DNA from: Gordonia westfalica
Lineage (GTDB): Bacteria; Actinomycetota; Actinomycetes; Mycobacteriales; Mycobacteriaceae
DNA: 64,000 nucleotides
Direction: 5' to 3'
Assembly (NCBI RefSeq): GCF_900105725.1
Contig: NZ_FNLM01000034.1
Coordinates: 186,001 to 250,000, forward strand
Notes under the pieces: generated by a model
Database searches by the model: none
What the model was told of the DNA's origin: nothing
What the model saw: only the letters and a program-made list of their open reading frames with translations
Shown here: piece by piece, positions 16,952 through 25,934 of the stretch
Numbering within the stretch: the first letter of the stretch is position 1
Layout: every line of letters begins with the position of its first letter
Program-made: the position numbers and the translations under genes

Positions 16952-18970
16952 CTAGACCACGACTCCGGAACCTGCGGGCTCGTGAAGTCGACACCGATGC
17001 CAGTCAACGACCCGTCTGGCCTCCTTTTCGGGAGTTCCATGACGACTGTCCGAACGACATTCATAGAGTTTGTGATCGGGCCTTCTTCTCGGCCTTTGAG
17101 TCTGTCGACTCGCGTGACGTCTTCGTGCTGGCCTGTTTCGCTGCCACACGAGCGGACTCGGCATCGAGAAAGTCCTGCGACCACTGAGCGTGCGGGTCGA
17201 CGGCCTGTTCGGTCGCTCCGAGGTTTGCCGATGTTCGGGAGCCGAATGGGAGTGCGGCAGTAGTGCGGCCAGTCGAATGCTTCGGGCATGGCACGTGATC
17301 CACTCCGAAGTGTCCGGATGGCGAACCCACACGCGTTCTGAGTCATAGGGGTCGTGGCGCACTTCGAATTTGCCGCTTCGCGTCCGCAGGTCGTTGAGCT
17401 CGGGCGAGTCGTAGATTTCGTTGCCGAGGTGCACGCCATCCGAGCGAATCGTACGTTCGTCCCGCGGCATGAGCGCGATGTAGTCGCGGTCGGAGAAGGG
17501 GAGTGGGATGCCTGCGGTGGCGTCGAACGAGGCTGCGTACATCTGATTGGGTGTGAAAGTTCGTCCGGGATGCTCTCGCAATACAAACCCCGAGTGAGGG
17601 CGATTCTGGTACACGGTGATGATGAATGCCCACATTTGATCGACAAGAGACGCGAACGGGATCGCTGCACGTTCGGCGCGGGCGCGGTGCTCGGGGGAGT
17701 TGCCAACGTAGCTGTCGATCCGAGATAGAAACAGGCTGTTGACGCTCTTGAAGAACCGCTCGACGTGAGGCTTGGCAGTGGGAGAATGCGGCGGGGCGTC
17801 GATGACGCTCCACCCCAGTGTTTCTGCTGCCGCGCGGCTGGCGAGGAAGTCCTTTCCCCGGTCCATCGTCAGCGTTTCGACAGCGATGAACGGCATCGCG
17901 GGAGCCTCTGAGTTCGCCTGTCCCATAGCGATCATTGCTGAGCCGGGCAGCACTTTCGATTTGCCCAGTGAAAGTTCGTGATCGATCCGATCAACTGCGC
18001 GACGCGGACTGACCATCCGTGCGAACAGGATTGCGTGGTCGGTCGATGATGGGACACCGCCGTGAATGTGGAAGCCAACGACACTGTCGGTGAACACGTC
18101 TATTGCCGCCGTCATGTACGGGCGGATGACCTTGCCGTCGGGCATGACCGCCTCAACATCGAGTGTGTTCGAGTCGATCTCGACGAACTGCCCGGGATAG
18201 GTCGCGAGAATCGGCTGGAACGCGCGCTTCGGCCGGTTACCTTCGCTTCTCCTGTGCTGAGCCGACTTTGTAAGCCCGGCAGCGTCGAGGAGGGGAGTGA
18301 GCCATCGCCGAAGAGTGCGGTCGCTGGGCCAGTTGACGTCAATGTCGGGGTTGTCATGGCGGACTCGTTGTTTGACCTTATCGAGGTAGTACAGGACATC
18401 GCGGGTCGTCGCGCCGAGGTGCTCAGCGATGACCCGGTGCGCCGCATCATCGACGATCTGCGGAATCTTCTGCCCCGTGGATTCCTTGGCCCGGCGACCG
18501 TCGATAAGACCAACGATGCCGTGAGCACGATACTGAGCGTCTTTGCGGAACAGGCTCGTTCGTGAGGTCTTGATTCCCGCCGCATTGAGTTCCTGCGCTT
18601 TGCGTTCCATCCGACCTTCGATAGTCGTCTCTGGTCCGTAACCGTCGCGCGGCACAGCATCGGGATTATGCGGGTCGACCACGCCGAAGCGAGCCTCGGT
18701 CAGGTGTTGCAACCAGAAGAGTGCGTCAGCGCGGGTGGCCGGATCGAGCATGGCGAGCTGGATGCGGTCGGCAGCTACGCCGAGGTGACCATCACTACCA
18801 CCGTGGTACTCAAACGAGCCGTCATGAGAGATGGTGGCCATGTCAACCCATCTTGGCGTTCCATCCGTGACCGGGTTCAGCCTGGAGCCGTTGCGGCCGT
18901 GGGCGTCAACGATCCAGTCGCGTCCATCCCACGAAATGATGTCGCCCAAGTTCACGCGCCGCAGTTGCAT
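16952..18970 (-). CDS. tnsB: TnsB-like DDE transposase of a Tn7-like element (C-terminal frameshift)
   Basis: As read, a 672-residue protein. The rve-type catalytic core has D266 (EIDSNTLD), D370 (TMDRGKDF) and E404 (KPHVERFF). N-terminal HTH domains precede it and a Mu-type C-terminal barrel follows. The ATG at 18970 overlaps the end of tnsA by 19 bases. Near residue 570 (about 17265) the sensible sequence jumps to another frame, which continues ALPFGSRTSANLGA to a TGA at 17061-17063; the tail as translated (Arg/Ser-rich, to 16952) is out of frame. A single missing base would explain this. The protein's last 70 residues, which in Tn7 contact TnsC, are therefore lost unless frameshifting occurs. 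Confidence 0.75.
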   Translation of the reverse strand: MQLRRVNLGDIISWDGRDWIVDAHGRNGSRLNPVTDGTPRWVDMATISHDGSFEYHGGSDGHLGVAADRIQLAMLDPATRADALFWLQHLTEARFGVVDPHNPDAVPRDGYGPETTIEGRMERKAQELNAAGIKTSRTSLFRKDAQYRAHGIVGLIDGRRAKESTGQKIPQIVDDAAHRVIAEHLGATTRDVLYYLDKVKQRVRHDNPDIDVNWPSDRTLRRWLTPLLDAAGLTKSAQHRRSEGNRPKRAFQPILATYPGQFVEIDSNTLDVEAVMPDGKVIRPYMTAAIDVFTDSVVGFHIHGGVPSSTDHAILFARMVSPRRAVDRIDHELSLGKSKVLPGSAMIAMGQANSEAPAMPFIAVETLTMDRGKDFLASRAAAETLGWSVIDAPPHSPTAKPHVERFFKSVNSLFLSRIDSYVGNSPEHRARAERAAIPFASLVDQMWAFIITVYQNRPHSGFVLREHPGRTFTPNQMYAASFDATAGIPLPFSDRDYIALMPRDERTIRSDGVHLGNEIYDSPELNDLRTRSGKFEVRHDPYDSERVWVRHPDTSEWITCHARSIRLAALLPHSHSAPEHRQTSERPNRPSTRTLSGRRTFSMPSPLVWQRNRPARRRHASRQTQRPRRRPDHKLYECRSDSRHGTPEKEARRVVDWHRCRLHEPAGSGVVV
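16953..17065 (-). pseudogene. start of a TnsC-like gene, truncated
   Basis: An ATG overlaps the TGA of the shifted tnsB frame (ATGA) and begins MNVVRTVVMELPKRRPDGSL, then reaches GVDFTSPQVPESWS before the sequence loses coding character. The position directly behind tnsB, the overlapping start-stop and the LPKRRPDGSL opening fit a Tn7-type TnsC ATPase whose Walker motifs are missing. This is an inference from position and a short N-terminus. Confidence 0.4.
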
Positions 18971-19662
18971 GGCTCCTCTTTTCTGGTCGTACGAAGCACC
19001 GATGTAGGGGAGATAGGTACGGAGAGGTCGGCATCGAGGTACCGGTGCCAAAGCAGGTGGCGCACGTGAGCGGCTGCGCGGTATGGATGTTGGCGGTCGG
19101 CCATGATTGATCCGTCACCGAACGTCACGCCGTCGACGAAGGCTTCGCGGATGCGCCCGAACGCGGTAGCCGACGGATGATAGTGGCCATGCCGGGCGGG
19201 GCGGAGAAACTGCAAATTCTGGAGAAGCGCGGGCGCGGGCTCGTTCAGGACTTGATGCTTCCAGCCTATTGATGCGCACATCTCGGCGGTCTTGCGGAAC
19301 TGTTCCCGTGCTTCATCGGTCATTCGTCCCAACGGCTTGACGTCATACACGACTTGATCGCCAGATCTCAGAAGCGCGAAGAAGTCTGGTACGTGTTCCG
19401 TGCCGTCCGCGAACACAAACTTCATCGGCTGGGAGGCGACCTGTCGGGCATCGCCTTCGAACTCAAGGACAAGGAGCGCATCGGCCTCCAGCGCAGACTC
19501 ACACCACACATGCGATCGTTGTGGGGACACGAACTGCCGTGAGTGCCGGTTGCGCCGGTTCTGGTACTGAACTCCGGAACGGAAAGGAAGCGCCGTTTCG
19601 ATCTTGGCGTGAAGCAAAGCAGCAGAAGGGATTTCTGATCGAAGCTTCCCCGCGGAGGACAT
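18952..19662 (-). CDS. tnsA: TnsA-like endonuclease of a Tn7-like element
   Basis: A 236-residue protein. The restriction-enzyme-like core runs CESALEADALLVLEFEGD (acidic residue near E59), then VPDFFALL (D93), then VVYDVKP (D107, K109), which is the PD-(D/E)xK arrangement of TnsA. A C-terminal helical domain follows. In Tn7-type transposition TnsA cuts the 5' ends of the element while TnsB cuts and joins the 3' ends. Its 19-base overlap with tnsB fits co-translation. The likely start is the ATG at 19662, but the N-terminus is not well fixed. Confidence 0.75.
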   Translation of the reverse strand: MSSAGKLRSEIPSAALLHAKIETALPFRSGVQYQNRRNRHSRQFVSPQRSHVWCESALEADALLVLEFEGDARQVASQPMKFVFADGTEHVPDFFALLRSGDQVVYDVKPLGRMTDEAREQFRKTAEMCASIGWKHQVLNEPAPALLQNLQFLRPARHGHYHPSATAFGRIREAFVDGVTFGDGSIMADRQHPYRAAAHVRHLLWHRYLDADLSVPISPTSVLRTTRKEEPCNCGA

Positions 19663-19765
19663 CCATGAACCCCAGCTTGGCGTGTGCGCGCGCGTTCCAA
19701 CGACGCGGCATCGTGAACTGTCTCCGTGCCCATCGCGAACCCCTCCGATCTATATCCGTGATCAA

Positions 19766-19793
19766 TTGGGAAAGTACGACGGGGGTACGACAA
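19766..19793. repeat. short repeated motif near the tnsA end
   Basis: GTACGAC occurs twice within 15 bases (GTACGACGGGGGTACGAC) upstream of tnsA. Tn7-like ends carry several short TnsB-binding repeats at this side, so these may be such sites, but two copies are weak evidence. Confidence 0.25.
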
Positions 19794-19860
19794 AGAGTCG
19801 ATACCACTTCTCAGGCGGTCGACGACGACGGGTCTCGGCGAACGGAGTGGTGCTCGTTTG

Positions 19861-20463
19861 CTACTTCGTCTTGTTCCAGGTGACGGCGTATCGCCACAGC
19901 GGAAGGCGTCGCCACTTCATGCCCGGTAGCATCGCCGCCGCGATTCCTTCCACTTCGGCGTACGTGTGGGCAGACTGCATCTGGACAGGGGCGTTGTGCT
20001 GCCAGAAGCCACGAGTGCGCGAAAGAACCTGGTGCTGCACGACTCCGAGGGCATCAAAGGCGTAGTCGCGAAGCGTCGAGCTGCGGGCGCAGCCGATTAC
20101 GACCAGTGCGCCGCCGGGGGAGGTGAGGTCCGCTAGGCGCTGCAGACCGGCCATCAGATCAGGGAAATGGTGGACAGTGGCGACGGCGGCAACAAGGTCG
20201 TAGTGCGTCTCGGGCAACTCATAGGTGAGGGCATCGCCGGTGATCCAGGTGACGTTGGAGACGCAATTTGACTGAGCGCGGTTGATTATTTCGGCGTTGG
20301 AGTCCAGTCCAGTGACATGAGGGATCTTCTCAGCGAGCCGGATCGCCAGCAGTCCGTCGCCTGTGCCAACGTCGAGGGCGGTGCGAGCTGATGGTGACGC
20401 GCGGTCGAGCACGAGGTCGTAGTAGTGGGTGTTGTGGTTCCACCGGGGTCCTACGTTGCGCAC
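19861..20463 (-). CDS. class I SAM-dependent methyltransferase
   Basis: A 200-residue protein with the Rossmann-type SAM site ALDVGTGDGLLAIRLAEK (motif I), GLDSNAEIINRA (motif II), ITGDALTYEL (motif III) and DLVAAVATVHHFPD (motif IV). The substrate is unknown; small-molecule methylation is most likely. It starts at GTG 20463 with no clear ribosome binding site. It lies between the Tn7-like genes and the recombinase module, so it could be cargo of one of them or a bystander. Confidence 0.8.
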   Translation of the reverse strand: MRNVGPRWNHNTHYYDLVLDRASPSARTALDVGTGDGLLAIRLAEKIPHVTGLDSNAEIINRAQSNCVSNVTWITGDALTYELPETHYDLVAAVATVHHFPDLMAGLQRLADLTSPGGALVVIGCARSSTLRDYAFDALGVVQHQVLSRTRGFWQHNAPVQMQSAHTYAEVEGIAAAMLPGMKWRRLPLWRYAVTWNKTK

Positions 20464-20824
20464 CAGACCACTGTGTCATGCCAGTGCCGGGCCGCGGCCG
20501 CCAACGCTCAGCTGAACCGCCATTGCCGTGCACCAACGACTCCCAAGTTCGCTGTCAAACTCCCAACTACCTTGTCATCCGACAGACTCCGTGTCGAGTT
20601 CGCGGATGATACAACTCGCCACAGACTAGTTGACATAATGTATCTTATCGGCACTTAACGAGGCCGAGTAGAAACAGATGAGAGGACTCGACCCAGTCCA
20701 TCTCGAGTGACCGTGCAGGTTGCGCCGGTGCGTGTGGCGTGCCGCCGCTCGCTCGGGTCATCGTTCTCGCACTTCGGTGCTGGTTTAGCCAAACAGATGA
20801 GAGATTCTCGCGTACATTGAGTTG
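20464..20824. other. gap with 13-base direct repeats before the recombinase
   Basis: AAACAGATGAGAG occurs at 20672-20684 and again at 20791-20803, the second copy ending 21 bases before the recombinase start. A TTGACA at about 20630 could be a -35 element. The repeats may be recombinase arm sites or operator sites. No gene is supported. Confidence 0.35.
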
Positions 20825-21931
20825 ATGCAGAGCGTCCCGGGCCGGCTCCCTGAGTTCCTCGCCAACGGTGTCGTCGGTCTCTTGCGGCCTGAAGACCGAG
20901 TGTTCGAGGCGATGCTGGACGGCTGGCGGGCGCAGATGCTGGCGCGTGGCCTAGGTGTGCCGTTTATCCGGTCGTCCTGCAGCTTGGTGGCGCGTTTCCA
21001 GGAGCACTCGAACGAGTATCCGTGGACCTGGCAACCCATCCATGTCGATGAGTTCCTCGCTGATCGGCGCACCGGTCCCAAAGCTGTCTCGGTGTCGACG
21101 CTGCGCGCGAACGCTGGCACTATTCGGGCGTTCTGCTATTACGTCACTGACGAAAGGTACGGGTGGGCTACCTTCTGTAGCAAAGCGTTCGATGACGTTC
21201 CCGCTCAAGTTGTCTTCGAGTGGAACACGCCGCGCCACAAGACAGATGACGCGATTCCGGCCAATCGGCGTAGCTTCACCCAGGTCGAATTACAGACGTT
21301 CTTTGACGCGTGTGATGACCTCGTAGACCAGGAGTTCACGAAGGGCTCGAAACGCTGGCTCCCGCTCATGCGAGACTCGACAGCGTTTAAGGTCTGTTAT
21401 GCCTACGGTCTCCGGCGCCGCGAGTTGGCGATGCTGGAACACTACGACTTCGGCCCGAATCCGCATGTCGAGAAGTATGGACACTACGGCGCTGTTCAAG
21501 TCCGCTACGCCAAGGGCATGTCAGGGTCGGGCCCACGGCGACGCACGGTCCTGACTGTGCCTGAGTTCGACTGGGTCGTAGGCATTCTCGAACATTGGAT
21601 GTCGCAGCACGGGCGTGAGCTCTTTGCGACTGCGGACCGCTCGGCATCACTGTGGCCATCCGAACGCGCCGGCGCCACGGGTATCCGAAACTTCAATCGA
21701 ACCTTCACCGCAGTCCGCGACATGGCCGGCCTGCCGAAGGAGCTCAAGATGCATTGCCTGCGCCACTCGTACGTCACACATCTCCTCGAGGCGGGATACG
21801 ACCCAATGTTCGTACAACAGCAAGTCGGCCATGCATACTCCTCGACCACCGCCCTCTACACATCGGTATCTGCAGACTTCAAACAGAAGACCATCCAGAG
21901 GGATGATCCAACAGAGAATCGTCACTCGTGA
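20825..21931 (+). CDS. tyrosine recombinase, first gene of a three-gene recombinase module
   Basis: A 368-residue phage-integrase-type protein. The catalytic residues are visible: R in YAYGLRRRELAML, HxxR in HCLRHSYVTHLLE, a downstream H in VGHAYSSTT and the nucleophile Y in ALYTSV. An N-terminal SAM-like DNA-binding domain precedes them. The ATG at 20825 is preferred to the TTG at 20822. It is followed at 24 bases by an HTH gene and then by a larger degenerate recombinase. This grouping suggests that the three act together to move a small element. Confidence 0.85.
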   Translation: MQSVPGRLPEFLANGVVGLLRPEDRVFEAMLDGWRAQMLARGLGVPFIRSSCSLVARFQEHSNEYPWTWQPIHVDEFLADRRTGPKAVSVSTLRANAGTIRAFCYYVTDERYGWATFCSKAFDDVPAQVVFEWNTPRHKTDDAIPANRRSFTQVELQTFFDACDDLVDQEFTKGSKRWLPLMRDSTAFKVCYAYGLRRRELAMLEHYDFGPNPHVEKYGHYGAVQVRYAKGMSGSGPRRRTVLTVPEFDWVVGILEHWMSQHGRELFATADRSASLWPSERAGATGIRNFNRTFTAVRDMAGLPKELKMHCLRHSYVTHLLEAGYDPMFVQQQVGHAYSSTTALYTSVSADFKQKTIQRDDPTENRHS

Positions 21932-21955
21932 CGAAAGTGGGAGTAAGAAGTACCC

Positions 21956-22321
21956 GTGAGCGAGCAACGCCGAATCGGCTATCACTGGAATCTGCGCCAA
22001 CGAATGGCCGACCACAACCTTTGGAAGACAACGGAACTCATCCCGTTGCTGAAGTCACGTGGGATCAACCTCTCCAACGCCCAAGTGCACCGATTGGTGA
22101 CTGGTACTCCCGAACGGATCCCGGCTCGTACCTTCGCTGCCCTATGCGACATCCTCGAATGCACACCCAACGATCTGTTTGAGCCCTACGTCGAGATGCG
22201 AGCCGCGGCCACCGCAGACGCGCCGGCGAATCCGGCGGACTTAGGCGTAGGTGAGAAGCGCTCCGTGGCACGCAGGATCAAGATCGTCCGAGATGACGGT
22301 AACGATGGCACGCCCACGTAA
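21956..22321 (+). CDS. XRE-type helix-turn-helix protein of the recombinase module
   Basis: A 121-residue protein whose first 75 residues form a Cro/C1-like HTH: NLRQRMADHNLWKTTELIPLL, then ISLSNAQVHRLVTG-like recognition helix (NLSNAQVHRLVTGTPERIP) and FAALCDILECTPNDLF. The C-terminal tail is basic. It starts at GTG 21956. It overlaps the next gene by 17 bases, so the two are translationally coupled. It probably regulates or guides the recombinases. Confidence 0.75.
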   Translation: MSEQRRIGYHWNLRQRMADHNLWKTTELIPLLKSRGINLSNAQVHRLVTGTPERIPARTFAALCDILECTPNDLFEPYVEMRAAATADAPANPADLGVGEKRSVARRIKIVRDDGNDGTPT

Positions 22322-23759
22322 GCCAGAAGACCCAGAGCGCTGGCTCCCCTGCGAGCGTTGCGGAGAGCACCGCGAATGCGTCGTTACCTGGCAGGAGCTA
22401 GAGATCTGTGGTTACTGCTACCAAGCGGCCAAACGGACCCGCGGTGTGTGCGCATGTGGCCACAACGGCGTCCTGCCCGGAATCATCAACGGTCGACCCG
22501 CCTGCCGTGCCTGCAGCGGCATCAAACTGAACGTCGACTGCGTGGAATGCGGCGCAGAAGAAGAGCTCTATGCCAAGGGGCGGTGCTGGCGATGCGTCTT
22601 CGGATCGACGATTGACCGGATCCTGACGAACCCAGAGACGGGGGCCATCAACGCTGAGCTCAAACCCTTCGCGGCCGCGTTGAAGTCCATGAAACGAGCC
22701 AATAGCGGACTCACGTGGATCAACCAACCGCACGTCACTGCATTTCTCACTGACCTTGCACAGTCGCCAGCGGTGACTCATGAGGTGGTCGATGCGTTAC
22801 CGAAGTCACGAACACGCGAGTACGTTCGAGAACTGTTGGTGGCCCACGAGATCCTTTCGCCTAGGGACGGACTGCTCCACCGCTATATCGAATGGTCCAA
22901 CGAAGCCCTCAGCCGTGTAATATCCGAGGAACATCGTGACGTCGTAAACCGCTATATTCGTTGGCACCATCTACGTCAGATGCATTCGATGGAGTCGGTG
23001 TCGCAAGGAACCTTCTTGAGATCCAAGCAAACCGTCACTGTAACAATCGACTTCCTCAACTGGCTCACCGCTCGGGACATCTCGATTACGGGCCTGTCTC
23101 AGCCCGACCTAGACGCTTGGCAAGCCGAAGGTCCGAGCACGAGAGAGTTCGCCATACGCTTCCTTTCGTGGGCTATCAAGACCACGCTGGTCCCTGCGAA
23201 CCTAACGATGACGCCGCACCGTCGTGGCAGTCGCAAGATGAGTACTGAGGACCAGCACGATGCCGTCGACAGCATCACGTCGAACAAACTGGCGCTGAAT
23301 CCTCGAGACCGAGCTGCGGCGATCCTGGTACTCGTCTTCGGCCAGCAGATCGATCGCGTCGTCAAACTCACGTGGGACGACGTGATTGTCTCCGACGAGC
23401 TTGTGACAGTAACGCTCGGCGACATCGCCATCGCCCTGCCCGAGCCCCTTGATGAGCCATTCCGCTACCTCGCTGGCGAGCGCGAGCTCGCGAACACCGC
23501 TGCGCATCCGGCCACAACATGGGTGTTCCGCGGGTACATGCCTGGTCAACATATCAACCCGGGGTACTTACGAACGTGCCTCACGACGATCTGCAGTACC
23601 AGGGCGGCCCGCCTTGGAACACTTCACGAACTCACAAAGCTCGCACCACCCGCGATCCTCGCGGATGCCCTAGGCTACTCCCCCGCGACGATCGAGCGAC
23701 ATGCTGTGGCAGCTGCTGCAACGTACGCAGAATATGTGAGCAACTTGGGCGACGATTGA
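22305..23759 (+). CDS. zinc-ribbon protein with degenerate tyrosine-recombinase domain
   Basis: A 484-residue protein. The first 110 residues hold four CxxC pairs (CERCGEHREC, CGYC, CACG, CRAC, CVECG, CWRC) that would bind two or three zinc ions. The C-terminal half is recombinase-like: RAAAILVLVFGQQIDRVVKLTWDDV matches the first catalytic box but the Arg is displaced, and LGYSPATIERHAVAAAATYAEY matches the tyrosine box. The HxxR box is not evident (HELTKLAP). It is therefore probably catalytically weak and may be a partner of the 368-residue recombinase. The start at 22305 is inferred from the overlap with the HTH gene. Confidence 0.65.
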   Translation: MARPRKPEDPERWLPCERCGEHRECVVTWQELEICGYCYQAAKRTRGVCACGHNGVLPGIINGRPACRACSGIKLNVDCVECGAEEELYAKGRCWRCVFGSTIDRILTNPETGAINAELKPFAAALKSMKRANSGLTWINQPHVTAFLTDLAQSPAVTHEVVDALPKSRTREYVRELLVAHEILSPRDGLLHRYIEWSNEALSRVISEEHRDVVNRYIRWHHLRQMHSMESVSQGTFLRSKQTVTVTIDFLNWLTARDISITGLSQPDLDAWQAEGPSTREFAIRFLSWAIKTTLVPANLTMTPHRRGSRKMSTEDQHDAVDSITSNKLALNPRDRAAAILVLVFGQQIDRVVKLTWDDVIVSDELVTVTLGDIAIALPEPLDEPFRYLAGERELANTAAHPATTWVFRGYMPGQHINPGYLRTCLTTICSTRAARLGTLHELTKLAPPAILADALGYSPATIERHAVAAAATYAEYVSNLGDD

Positions 23760-23795
23760 TCATGTAAGTCCGACACTGGGGGGATAATTCGAATG

Positions 23796-23894
23796 GGATT
23801 CCTTCCACACATGCTTGGGTAGTACCCTGCGACGATCGAGCGAAATTCGGTCTCTGCTGCGGCGGCATACGCAAGAGACGTATTCAATCGTTGA
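23796..23894 (+). pseudogene. stray 3'-end fragment of a second zinc-ribbon recombinase gene
   Basis: Just after the intact gene, this 33-codon stretch reads LG-stop-YPATIERNSVSAAAAYARDV and ends at a TGA. It is clearly homologous, but not identical, to the end of the preceding gene (LGYSPATIERHAVAAAATYAEY). The most natural reading is that a related element was here before and its body was replaced or deleted, or that the module inserts into its own 3' end. An in-frame TAG (23820-23822) and the lack of any upstream homology show that it is dead. Confidence 0.65.
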
Positions 23895-23980
23895 CAACGG
23901 CGCATGACTTACGCTGCCATTATTCTGTATAGGCAGTGGTGCGAATATCACAAATTCCCGACGTGATCGCGGAGGTTAAG

Positions 23981-25876
23981 ATGTCGAAGAAGAAGCGAGG
24001 CAAGCCTCGTACGGGTAAGACAACCAAACAACGGCGTCGCGAGAGGCGGTCGAACGGGGCGCGCCCCGGAACGTCACCTTCCATGGCGCCCAAGCGTCTA
24101 CCCACCGGACAGCCTGCACCGCTATTCGCGATCATTTCTGACCACGCGGGGCTGACCGCATTGAGCCACGCCGAGCGGGTTCAGCGACTTGGACAGATTT
24201 CCCAGAGATCGGCTCTTCATGCGTTGGCAGCAATGCAGTCTCGACTTGACGTTGCTACTACGACTGACTGGTCAGAGGTGAGTGTCGAACGTGAACTCCT
24301 GACAGAAGTTGGGGCGGAGTGGGCTAACCGGCTGTCTCCGATGATCGGGGTCACCCATCGTCTCGTACCCCCTCGATCAGTAACGCAACTCATACGAGAA
24401 GTCTTTGAGTCGTGTCCAGTCACAGAGGGATCATCCGGGGTACGTGATATCGAAACAAGTGACGTGATTGAGCTAGTTATGTCCATTACGACGGAACACG
24501 TAAGCGTACAGAACGCACTCGATTCAATGGCGAACCCAGACCCCGCCGACGTCGGTGCGTACATCGCAGAGATCGAAGCGTATACCTCTGACGAGACCAT
24601 CGCGGCGATTCGTCAGCATGCATTGGATGATATGGCGAATTTCCTTAGCAATGAACCCGTCAAGATCGAGTTGATCAAGGCTCTAACGTACGATCTGTGG
24701 TTTCGGCCTTGGCCGGCACGCGTGAGTGACGCGCGAGTAGGTGCCAACCCGGCTGAGGCTTTCGAACTCGCAAATGGCATCCCGCTGCTCGATGTCATGG
24801 TTGCAGGCCAGATCATTAGCGAGATCGTTTCCTCTGGGCGGTTCGTTGTTCGACGCTCGGACCTAGTGCGTGCTGGTGCTACCGAATGCGCCGTAGAGTT
24901 CGTACTTAAGAACATGGCATATTCGGCGAATGATTATGCGCGCAGGCTTCGTCGTGATCGCGAGCAGGGTCCGGTTACGAATCAGCGATACGTTTTCACG
25001 GAACGTCCATTTCTTCGGGACGACGACGACACAGTTTTTGCGCTCCGATATCAATGGATTGTTGATAGGTTCTTTGGTTCGCAGTTGTATTGGCAAACAT
25101 TTTTCTCGTTTGGTCCTGCGAAGCCAGGTTCAGCGGCCGAGGCATTCAGCCTTGCAATGAATTATGCGTTCGAGCGTGTCGCTGGTGACATTCTGGGGCG
25201 GATTGCATCCTATAGTTCCAAAATTTCGAGGGTAGTATATGAAAGCGAAATGCGGGAGGAGTGGTCTAGTACTAAAGGGGAAGCCCCTTCGGTCTGCGAT
25301 TTCCTGTTGGTTGCGGGACGTGCCTGCATTCTCATTGACGCAACGAATCACCACCTGAGTGCCAGGCTTGCTCAAGGTCTTGCTGACGTCTCTGCCTACG
25401 ACAAAGATATGGATACTTCGTTTGTCGAAAGCAAGTTCAACCAGATTTTGTCAACTGCGAGATTGATTAGGGAGCACTTATCCTTTGGAGTTGAGGCGAA
25501 TCCGGTATTCATACCGTACGTTGTTGTGCCGAATAACGGTCTCGCAAACATAACCTCCGTCCGGTTGGATTGGATTACAAGGTCTGCGCCGTTCGAGGAG
25601 TTGCGGGGCTCCGCGCGAGCCCCTGTGCCACTGAGGCTGAGTGACCTAGCGTTGTTCGAGGGCCTCGGTGAAGCATTCTCCACGACTCCCAGAGACATCG
25701 CTGATCTATTGGGTTCGTGGACGACGTTACAGCCTGGCCCTGTCCCCGTCTCATTGAGAGAGCTACTTGATCAACTCGGCCTGCCTGCACCTATTCCGCG
25801 GTCCATGCTTCGAGATCAAGCTGTTCTTGATGCTTTAATTCAAGAGCGACGCTCAGAGGGAGGGCTGCCAGACTAG
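23981..25876 (+). CDS. large protein of unknown function beside the recombinase module
   Basis: A 631-residue protein; the ATG at 23981 follows GGAGGTTAAG, the best ribosome binding site. It begins with a very basic leader (MSKKKRGKPRTGKTTKQRRR) and has no membrane segment. Residues around 445-475 (APSVCDFLLVAGRACILIDATNHH) have a hydrophobic-acidic-strand-acidic shape that recalls PD-(D/E)xK nuclease cores, but the catalytic Lys is missing, so this is only a hint. The base composition is more AT-rich than the flanks (for example 25040-25500), a sign of recent transfer. As cargo of a recombinase module it could be a defence or maintenance gene; no function is proven. Confidence 0.5.
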   Translation: MSKKKRGKPRTGKTTKQRRRERRSNGARPGTSPSMAPKRLPTGQPAPLFAIISDHAGLTALSHAERVQRLGQISQRSALHALAAMQSRLDVATTTDWSEVSVERELLTEVGAEWANRLSPMIGVTHRLVPPRSVTQLIREVFESCPVTEGSSGVRDIETSDVIELVMSITTEHVSVQNALDSMANPDPADVGAYIAEIEAYTSDETIAAIRQHALDDMANFLSNEPVKIELIKALTYDLWFRPWPARVSDARVGANPAEAFELANGIPLLDVMVAGQIISEIVSSGRFVVRRSDLVRAGATECAVEFVLKNMAYSANDYARRLRRDREQGPVTNQRYVFTERPFLRDDDDTVFALRYQWIVDRFFGSQLYWQTFFSFGPAKPGSAAEAFSLAMNYAFERVAGDILGRIASYSSKISRVVYESEMREEWSSTKGEAPSVCDFLLVAGRACILIDATNHHLSARLAQGLADVSAYDKDMDTSFVESKFNQILSTARLIREHLSFGVEANPVFIPYVVVPNNGLANITSVRLDWITRSAPFEELRGSARAPVPLRLSDLALFEGLGEAFSTTPRDIADLLGSWTTLQPGPVPVSLRELLDQLGLPAPIPRSMLRDQAVLDALIQERRSEGGLPD

Positions 25877-25934
25877 GAGCTATACTACTGACAGCCCTGC
25901 TTCCGAAATTGCGCTGCTGCCGTTCGTGAAAAAG

